A DNA stretch of 21,124 nt, from positions 1 through 21,124 of the forward strand of contig CAJMMX010000043.1 of the NCBI GenBank assembly GCA_905214615.1, given 5' to 3'. Shown here in pieces: positions 16,219 to 21,124 of this stretch. Numbering within the stretch: the stretch's first letter is position 1; every line of letters starts with the position of its first letter. The stretch is from an uncultured bacterium. Lineage in GTDB: Bacteria > Actinomycetota > Coriobacteriia > Coriobacteriales > Coriobacteriaceae. Both the position numbers and the translations under genes were made by a program. The notes below the pieces were generated by a model. That model made no database searches. It was not told where the DNA came from and saw nothing but the letters and a program-made list of their open reading frames with translations.

Positions 16219-16236
16219 ACTTTACGTGAGTAAAGT
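16219..16236. promoter_or_regulatory. second inverted repeat upstream of pckA
   Basis: ACTTTACGTGAGTAAAGT is a perfect 7-bp inverted repeat with a four-base centre, 40 bases before the start codon. It may be an operator or a hairpin in the 5' leader. Confidence 0.4.
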
Positions 16237-16276
16237 GCGCGTCGCGTCCACGTGTCGCGTTTTTAAAGGAGGCCCC

Positions 16277-17947
16277 ATGCCCGGTGTTACCCCTGCAGAT
16301 GTTTTGTCCAACTTTGGTATTACGCTGGTCGAAGATCCCGCCGAGAATCAGCCCCGCCTGCTGGTCGATCTACCCGCCGCGGAGCTCGTCGAGCACGCTA
16401 TCCGCCGCGAAGAAGGCCGCATGGCATCCAACGGCGCGCTGGTGATCGAGACAGGGGAGCGTACCGGCCGTTCCCCCAATGACCGCTTTATCGTCGACAC
16501 CCCCGATGTCCACGACAAGATTGCCTGGGGCGCCGTCAACCGCCCGCTGTCCGTCGAGAGCCATGAGGCCATCAAGGCCGGCATCGTCGACTATCTCAAC
16601 GAGCGCGACGTGTTCGTTACCCGTGGCATGGCAGGCGCCGACCGCAACCACACGCGTCGACTGCTCGTTGCCTGCGAGCGTGCCAGCCAGGCACTCTTTA
16701 TTAAGCAGATGCTCGCCCGCCCGCTCGCCCGCGAAATCGCGCGCACCGGCGAGCCCGACTTCTGCGTACTCGCAGCGCCCGGCTACCAGTGCGATCCTGC
16801 CATTAAGGGCCTCAACTCCAGCGCCGCCGTGGTCATCAACTTCCAGGAACGCGTGATTCTGGTCGCCGGCACCGGCTACTCCGGTGAGATCAAAAAGTCG
16901 ATCTTCAGCGTCATGAACTACCTGCTGCCCGTCGAGGACGACGTGCTGCCCATGCACTGCTCGGCCAGTATGGATCCCGTCACGCACGAGACCGCGGTGT
17001 TCTTTGGCCTGTCGGGCACCGGCAAGACCACGCTTTCGGCCAACCCCACGCGGCTGCTGATCGGCGACGACGAGCACGGTTGGTCCGACATGGGCATCTT
17101 CAACATCGAGGGTGGCTGCTACGCCAAATGCGAGGGCCTGGACGCGTTCCACGAGCCTGAGATCTTCAACGCCGTCCGCTTTGGCGCGATCTGCGAAAAC
17201 GTGGTGCTCGACGAGAGCCGCAAGCCCAACTACGATGACGTCTCGGTCACGCACAACACGCGCGTGGCCTACCCTGTGGAGCACATTCCCAACGCGTGGA
17301 CCAAGGGCATGGGCACCACTCCGAGCGTCGTGCTGTTTTTGACCTGCGACGCCTTTGGCGTGCTGCCGCCCATCTCGCGCCTGACGGCCGACGCCGCCAT
17401 GTATCACTTTGTGACGGGCTTTACGGCCAAGATCCCCGGCACCGAGGTCGGCGTCACCGAGCCCACGCCCACGTTCTCTTCGCTGTTTGGCGAGCCGTTT
17501 ATGCCGCTCGACCCCATGGTCTATGCCAAGATGCTCGGTGAGCGCATCGCCGACGGCCGCACGCGTGTGTACCTGGTCAACACCGGCTGGATTGGCGGCG
17601 GCTACGGCGTGGGCCATCGCATCGAGCTTGCCTACACGCGCGCCCTGGTGGCCCGCGCCCTCGACGGTACCATCGAGGACAGCGAATTCGTGCATGACGA
17701 TATCTTTAACGTTGACATTCCCACCACGTGCCACGGCGTGCCCGACGGCATCCTGGTGCCGCGCCAGTACTGGCAGAGCACCGCGCGCTACGACGAGGCG
17801 GCGCACAACTTGGCCGTGATGTTCGAGGAGAACTTCGAGAAGAAGTACTCGCACCTGCCCGAGTCCGTGAAGGCCGCCGGTCCGCACGCTCAGGTGCACG
17901 CCGACGCCCGTCATCGCGGCCGCGGCCTGCTGGGACTCCGACACTAG
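16277..17947 (+). CDS. pckA: phosphoenolpyruvate carboxykinase (ATP)
   Basis: A 556-residue cytoplasmic PckA (EC 4.1.1.49), interconverting oxaloacetate plus ATP with PEP, CO2 and ADP. It can run towards gluconeogenesis or, in anaerobes, towards CO2 fixation into oxaloacetate. Visible motifs are RTGRSPNDRF near residue 63, the P-loop GLSGTGKTT (244-252), the metal site LIGDDEHGW (D264, D265) and NYDDVSVTHNTRVAYP. ATG 16277 follows a strong AAAGGAGG. The end, after KAAGPHAQ, is a short His/Arg-rich tail (HADARHRGRGLLGLRH) that I do not expect in the family. The gene has two palindromic sites upstream and a hairpin terminator downstream, so it is a single unit. Confidence 0.95.
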   Translation: MPGVTPADVLSNFGITLVEDPAENQPRLLVDLPAAELVEHAIRREEGRMASNGALVIETGERTGRSPNDRFIVDTPDVHDKIAWGAVNRPLSVESHEAIKAGIVDYLNERDVFVTRGMAGADRNHTRRLLVACERASQALFIKQMLARPLAREIARTGEPDFCVLAAPGYQCDPAIKGLNSSAAVVINFQERVILVAGTGYSGEIKKSIFSVMNYLLPVEDDVLPMHCSASMDPVTHETAVFFGLSGTGKTTLSANPTRLLIGDDEHGWSDMGIFNIEGGCYAKCEGLDAFHEPEIFNAVRFGAICENVVLDESRKPNYDDVSVTHNTRVAYPVEHIPNAWTKGMGTTPSVVLFLTCDAFGVLPPISRLTADAAMYHFVTGFTAKIPGTEVGVTEPTPTFSSLFGEPFMPLDPMVYAKMLGERIADGRTRVYLVNTGWIGGGYGVGHRIELAYTRALVARALDGTIEDSEFVHDDIFNVDIPTTCHGVPDGILVPRQYWQSTARYDEAAHNLAVMFEENFEKKYSHLPESVKAAGPHAQVHADARHRGRGLLGLRH

Positions 17948-17966
17948 CGTCGCCGCGAGTCCATAT

Positions 17967-18003
17967 CCGCCACAAAGGGGACAGGCACCTTTGTGGCGGT
18001 TTT
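17967..18003 (+). terminator. pckA terminator; member 1 of GGACAGG hairpin family
   Basis: CCGCCACAAAGG (17967-17978) pairs perfectly with 17988-17999 around the nine-base loop GGACAGGCA, followed by TTTT. The loop sequence is in the opposite orientation to the other three members. Confidence 0.8.
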
Positions 18004-18030
18004 GCTTGGGCGAATGACTCGGGTTACAAT
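18002..18030 (+). promoter_or_regulatory. candidate promoter for the B3/4-protein leader
   Basis: TTGCTT (18002-18007) and TACAAT (18025-18030) with a 17-base spacer. The -35 is weak and overlaps the T-run of the pckA terminator. A start near 18037 is expected. Confidence 0.4.
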
Positions 18031-18035
18031 ACGCC

Positions 18036-18132
18036 TGACATATCGCCCCCTTCTCCGGATGGGGGCAGCGTAAGCGCTCTTGTGGCGGCACCGTAGGACT
18101 TTGAAGGTGGCCGTCGTAAGAGCGCTTTTTGT
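18036..18132 (+). ncRNA. structured leader with intrinsic terminator ahead of B3/4 gene
   Basis: The first stem is GCCCCC (18045-18050) with GGGGGC (18061-18066). The second is a long stem, AGCGCTCTTGTGGCGGC (18073-18089) pairing with 18110-18126 over 17 pairs including three G-T wobbles, followed by five T residues (18126-18130). It is a terminator by form, placed about 45 bases before the gene it precedes, as in attenuators. It does not match a riboswitch class I know. GGCGGCACCG is only faintly like a T-box and no specifier stem is present. A separate small RNA is the alternative. Confidence 0.5.
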
Positions 18133-18174
18133 TTAGGCACCCGGGCTCGGGCGCATGCTATGAAGGGAGAGCAC

Positions 18175-18894
18175 ATGAAGAGTTTCGTTGCCGAGGATTC
18201 GTTTTGGGAGCTATTTCCGCAGGCGGCTGTCGGTGTTGTGGTCGTAAAGGGCATGAAGCCCGCGGCTCAGATTCCTCAAGAGGACGTTGATGCGATTGCC
18301 GCGTTGCTCGACCGCGCCAATATCGATGCGGAGCGTCACCTGACGAGTGATACCATCAGCGAGAATGCGCCGGTTAAGGCATGGCGCGAGGCATATCGCC
18401 TATTCAAGACCAAGAAGGGCGCGCGTTGCTCAATTGAGAACCTGCTCAAGCGCGTGCTCAAAGGAAAGCCGGTGGGCCACATTACGCCCGCGGTGGACAT
18501 CTACAACACGGTGTCGCTGTCCTACGCGCTGCCCGTAGGCGGCGAGGATTTGCACGCGATTGAGGGAGACCTTTGCCTGAAGGTGACCGACGGTGGCGAT
18601 TCATTTCTGCCGCTTGGCGAGGAGACAGATGACCCGACGCTGCCCGGCGAGCTCGCCTACATCGATGATGCGGGCGCCGTGTGCCGCTGCTGGAACTGGC
18701 GCGACGGCGTTCGAACGGCCCTGTCCGACGATTCGACCGACGCGTTCCTGGCGATTGAGTGCGTGGAGCCCGAGCGAATGGAGGACTGCCAGGCCGCCAT
18801 CGACCGTCTTGCCGATCTGCTCGAGCGGTATTTGGGGGCGACGGTTGTCGTTAAGACGCTTGTGACCCGCGACAATCCCTGTGTGGACCTGTAG
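18175..18894 (+). CDS. B3/4 domain-containing protein (tRNA-synthetase-editing-like)
   Basis: A 239-residue stand-alone B3/4 domain protein. The domain is the one found in the beta subunit of phenylalanyl-tRNA synthetase, where it edits mischarged tRNA; the role of stand-alone versions is not settled. Supporting segments are the N-terminal strand-rich AAVGVVVVKGM, then the AWREAYRLFKTKKGARCSIENLLKRV helix region, VDIYNTVSLSYALPVGGED, LPGELAYIDDAGAVCRCWNWRDG and the closing VVVKTLVTRDNP. There is no membrane segment. ATG 18175 is chosen for AAGGGAGA just upstream; ATG 18160 has no site. A leader with an intrinsic terminator precedes it, so attenuation is plausible. Confidence 0.85.
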   Translation: MKSFVAEDSFWELFPQAAVGVVVVKGMKPAAQIPQEDVDAIAALLDRANIDAERHLTSDTISENAPVKAWREAYRLFKTKKGARCSIENLLKRVLKGKPVGHITPAVDIYNTVSLSYALPVGGEDLHAIEGDLCLKVTDGGDSFLPLGEETDDPTLPGELAYIDDAGAVCRCWNWRDGVRTALSDDSTDAFLAIECVEPERMEDCQAAIDRLADLLERYLGATVVVKTLVTRDNPCVDL

Positions 18895-18920
18895 CGGCGC
18901 CTAGAACCTATTGATGCCCA

Positions 18921-18959
18921 AAACCACCACAAAGGTACCTGTCCTTTGTGGTGGTTTTT
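18921..18959. terminator. terminator; member 2 of GGACAGG hairpin family
   Basis: AAACCACCACAAAGG (18921-18935) pairs perfectly with 18943-18957 around TACCTGT, with T residues after and A residues before, so it can act on both strands. Confidence 0.85.
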
Positions 18960-18960
18960 A

Positions 18961-18976
18961 TGTTGATGGGTCAACA
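18961..18976. promoter_or_regulatory. candidate MarR operator
   Basis: TGTTGATGGGTCAACA is a 6-bp perfect inverted repeat with a four-base centre, 87 bases before the marR-type gene. MarR proteins usually bind such sites in their own promoter region. No convincing -35/-10 pair is visible. Confidence 0.35.
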
Positions 18977-19062
18977 AATAGGTCGTGCAGGGCTGGCGGC
19001 CGCTGGGTACGGTTAAGATGTTTACCCATAAGCATTATGCAAGCGAAAGGCGGTCGTCTCTC

Positions 19063-19512
19063 ATGCAGCAGAACGACGAGACACGTTTCGAGGACTTTGT
19101 CGGACTGATCAGCGGGCTCTACAAGGAGATTCAGCGCATTAAGACATCCGAGGGCGCAAGGCTGGGCCTCAAGGGCTCCGACGTTATGTGCCTTTACTAT
19201 CTTGAGCGCAGCAAGGACGGCCTGACTGGTGCTGACCTGGCTCGCATGGCAGGCGTGACCCGCGCCGCCGTCTCGCGTACGCTCGCGCATCTGGAGGAGG
19301 GCGGCTACGTCGAGGTCGACGATTCGGGCGATGCCGCCGTTAAGTATCGTGCTCCGGTGCGCCTGACCGCTCTGGGTGGCGAGAGCATGAGCGAGGCCGA
19401 CCGCATCATCCACGAAGTGCTCGATACCACCGGTAAGGCTATGGGTGTGGAGCAGCGCGAGCAGATGTATGCGTCGCTGCGCACGATTCTCAACACCCTG
19501 CGCGAGCTGTAG
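19063..19512 (+). CDS. MarR family transcriptional regulator
   Basis: A 149-residue winged-helix repressor-type protein. The helix-turn-helix is LTGADLARMAGVTRAAVSRTLAHLEEGGYV (about 54-83), with the wing at about 84-102 containing AAVKYRAPVRLT. The flanking helices match MarR dimerisation regions. ATG 19063 is preferred because it opens the usual MarR first helix; in-frame ATG 19018 would add 15 residues, and neither has an ideal ribosome-binding site. No efflux or stress gene is adjacent except degV, 119 bases downstream on the same strand, so the ligand and targets are unknown. Autoregulation through 18961-18976 is possible. Confidence 0.88.
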   Translation: MQQNDETRFEDFVGLISGLYKEIQRIKTSEGARLGLKGSDVMCLYYLERSKDGLTGADLARMAGVTRAAVSRTLAHLEEGGYVEVDDSGDAAVKYRAPVRLTALGGESMSEADRIIHEVLDTTGKAMGVEQREQMYASLRTILNTLREL

Positions 19513-19631
19513 GGCCGCCAAGGCTTTTGCTTCCAATTAACAACTGCATAGTCCTGTTTGAGTGCGTATACCGTGCCGGGGCCTTGCTGTCAAAATTCCC
19601 TGCGCGGGACCTGCGCAAGAAAGGATTCGCT

Positions 19632-20486
19632 ATGTCCGTCCGCATTATTACCGATTCCGCAAGCGATATGTCGCCGGCCGAGCACCCGGCACTGGCCGTT
19701 TTGCCGCTGTCCGTCACCTTTGGCACCGATGTGTACATGGATGGCATCGATATCGATCACCAACGCTTTTACGAGATGCTCGTGGAGCGCGATGAGCTGC
19801 CCAAGACCGGCCAGGTCAACCCGTACGCGTTTTCGCAGGCGATTGCCAAGGTTCGTGAAGCCGGCGATGAGGCTGTGATTATTACCGTGGGCGATAAGCT
19901 ATCAGGCACCAATCAGAGTGCCCGTACCGCACTTGCCGAGGCGCCAGGTGGCGACGTGTTCGTGGTAGACAGCAACAACGTCACCCTGGGCGAGCGCGTC
20001 CTGGTCGAGTATGCGCTGCGCTTGGTGGACGAGGGCCGCAGTGCATCTCAGATCGCGGCGGCTGTCGAGGCCGTGCGCGACCGTGTGGTGGTTATCGGCC
20101 TGCTCGAGACGCTGGAGTACCTGGTGCGCGGCGGTCGTCTGTCTGCTGCGGCCGGCGCCGTGGGCACGCTGCTCAACGTGAAGCCCGTGGTGGCTGTCGA
20201 GGACGGTCTGATCGTGCAGCTGGGCAAGGCGCGCGGTTCCAAGAACGGCCGCAACCTGCTGAACCAAAAGGTCGAAAAGGCGGGCGGCATCGACTTTTCC
20301 ATGCCGCTGGCGCTCGGCTATACGGGTCTTTCGGATGCGGTGCTCAAGAAGTATATCGAGGACAGCGCGGCACTGTGGGCTGGTCACACCGAGGGCGAAC
20401 TGCCCGTTCACACCATCGGCGCCACCATCGGAACCCACGTTGGCCCCGGCGCCGTGGCAGTAGCCTTCTTCCAGCCCGCCAACTAA
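19632..20486 (+). CDS. DegV family fatty-acid-binding protein
   Basis: A 284-residue DegV/FakB-type protein. Members bind a single fatty acid and, in the FakAB system, present it to the kinase FakA for phosphorylation and entry into phospholipid synthesis. Motifs are ITDSASDM at the N-terminus, LPKTGQVNP (57-64), DKLSGTNQSA (88-97), LEYLVRGGRLS and GTHVGPGAVAVAFF at the end. ATG 19632 follows AAAGGA. No fakA-like kinase gene is in the window. It is probably co-transcribed with or just behind the MarR gene and ends in a perfect 18-bp hairpin. Confidence 0.93.
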   Translation: MSVRIITDSASDMSPAEHPALAVLPLSVTFGTDVYMDGIDIDHQRFYEMLVERDELPKTGQVNPYAFSQAIAKVREAGDEAVIITVGDKLSGTNQSARTALAEAPGGDVFVVDSNNVTLGERVLVEYALRLVDEGRSASQIAAAVEAVRDRVVVIGLLETLEYLVRGGRLSAAAGAVGTLLNVKPVVAVEDGLIVQLGKARGSKNGRNLLNQKVEKAGGIDFSMPLALGYTGLSDAVLKKYIEDSAALWAGHTEGELPVHTIGATIGTHVGPGAVAVAFFQPAN

Positions 20487-20495
20487 CCGACCTGC

Positions 20496-20545
20496 CATAA
20501 ACCATCACAAAGGTGCCTGTCCCCTTTGTGATGGTTTATGCTTTT
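20496..20545. terminator. degV terminator; member 3 of GGACAGG hairpin family
   Basis: CATAAACCATCACAAAGG (20496-20513) pairs perfectly over 18 bp with 20523-20540 around TGCCTGTCC, followed by CTTTT. It ends only 22 bases before the next start codon. Confidence 0.88.
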
Positions 20546-20566
20546 CCGGGTGGAAGGGAGCGAGCA

Positions 20567-20887
20567 ATGGCGTCTGAGGGCTTTTTTGATCGGGTGTACG
20601 AGGTGGTCGAGCAGATCCCCGAGGGGATGGTCGCCACGTATGGTCAGGTGGCACTGCTTGCCGGTCGTCCACGAAGTGCGCGGTACGTGGGGTATGCCCT
20701 TCATAGTAATCCGCGCCCTGGCCAAATTCCCTGTCATCGCGTGGTGTTTGCCGACGGCCGTATCTGTGAGGGCTTTGCCTTTGGCGGCCCCGATGCTCAG
20801 CGCGAGCTCTTAATGGGGGAGGGCGTGACGTTTGCCGATCCCATGCATGTTGATCTGGCCGCCTGTCGTTGGCCTGCTGGACTCTAA
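20567..20887 (+). CDS. short MGMT-family DNA-repair protein
   Basis: A 106-residue protein consisting only of the DNA-binding/active-site domain of O6-alkylguanine-DNA alkyltransferases. IPEGMVATYGQVALLAG, the arginine-finger region RSARYVGYALHSNP (R39) and the active-site loop PCHRVV (C56) are all present, followed by EGFAFGG and ELLMGEGV. Alkyltransferase-like (ATL) proteins, which are also short, usually have Trp in place of this Cys; here Cys is kept, so alkyl transfer is possible, though the N-terminal domain of full-length Ogt/MGMT is missing. ATG 20567 follows AAGGGAG. Flanked by hairpins on both sides, it is a single unit. Confidence 0.88.
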   Translation: MASEGFFDRVYEVVEQIPEGMVATYGQVALLAGRPRSARYVGYALHSNPRPGQIPCHRVVFADGRICEGFAFGGPDAQRELLMGEGVTFADPMHVDLAACRWPAGL

Positions 20888-20903
20888 CAGCTCTGCCGTG
20901 GTC

Positions 20904-20944
20904 AAAGCCACCACAAAGGCGCCTGTCCCCTTTGTGGTGGCTTT
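20904..20944. terminator. terminator; member 4 of GGACAGG hairpin family
   Basis: AAAGCCACCACAAAGG (20904-20919) pairs perfectly over 16 bp with 20929-20944 around CGCCTGTCC. The stem's own TTT ends it. It follows the MGMT-family gene by 16 bases. Confidence 0.85.
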
Positions 20945-21124
20945 CCGTTGCAGGTTTACCTGGGCTAACTTATGGAGAAGGTGTGTTGGGGTAGTTTGAC
21001 GCTAGAAAGTAAGCCACGGTGAACTATATTGGTTTCAGCAACGGAGCAGGCAATAGGCGATGAAAAAGCCTGCCCTGTTGAGTTTGATTCGCATCCCTCC
21101 CCTCTGTGCGATTCAACGGTGTAC
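20945..21124. other. right-edge intergenic sequence
   Basis: No gene is supported. A 6-bp stem GCAGGC/GCCTGC spans 21047-21073. TTGACG at 20996-21001 has no -10 at a proper distance. A 19-codon minus-strand frame (MRIKLNRAGFFIAYCLLRC) with an upstream purine run ends inside the window but is too short to call. Confidence 0.4.

Noticed and set aside
16370..18091. 573-residue minus-strand reading frame over pckA
   Set aside because: pckA is unambiguous on the other strand; the antisense product has no recognisable domain and runs through a terminator hairpin.
18082..18100. T-box-like GGCGGCACCG before the B3/4 gene
   Set aside because: It departs from the T-box consensus, and there is no room for or sign of a stem I with specifier loop after the candidate promoter.

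Overview
The window looks like a chromosomal segment of a moderately GC-rich actinobacterium of the class Coriobacteriia, most likely Collinsella or a close relative. That placement is an inference from codon usage, gene content (ATP-type PEP carboxykinase, lactate permease, DegV, many GGGGAC-core intergenic hairpins) and overall style; no rRNA or other marker gene is present to prove it. No tRNA, rRNA, CRISPR array or transposase gene was found.

Left part (1-8471, + strand): the distal end of a BREX type 1 phage-defence operon. An AT-rich HEPN-like gene enters from the left edge. It is followed by a 322-residue fragment matching only the C-terminal part of the BREX methyltransferase PglX, then complete pglZ (alkaline-phosphatase-fold protein) and brxL (AAA+ plus Lon-like protein). 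Two uncharacterised genes close the operon, one of 450 and one of 63 residues. The PglX methylase and target-recognition regions are not in the window, so pglX is split, rearranged or broken here.

Boundary (8472-9783): a gene-poor stretch with a direct repeat and a small MITE-like inverted-repeat element. Next comes a minus-strand DUF3800 gene flanked on both sides by two homologous elements, each with a TGGTATAAA box, a small hairpin and a strong intrinsic terminator. The upstream copy also carries a nine-base segment complementary to the gene's ribosome-binding site. This RNA-protein module is the most interesting part of the window.

Right part (9784-20887): ordinary chromosomal genes, mostly as single transcription units: a CPA1-type cation/proton antiporter (-), a PPP-family phosphoesterase (+), a Wzx-like flippase (-, TTG start), an L-lactate permease (+), ATP-dependent PEP carboxykinase (+), a B3/4-domain protein behind a leader with a long terminator hairpin (+), a MarR regulator (+), a DegV lipid-binding protein (+) and a short MGMT-family protein (+). 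Lactate permease and PEP carboxykinase fit lactate uptake and the PEP/oxaloacetate node.

The intergenic spaces on the right hold two groups of REP-like hairpins. One is a run of three abutting hairpin units after lctP. The other is a four-member family after pckA, the B3/4 gene, degV and the MGMT gene. In that family the outer stem changes from copy to copy but stays complementary, and the loop keeps a GGACAGG-type core. These probably act as terminators and may be non-autonomous repeats; the mobilising enzyme is not in this window.
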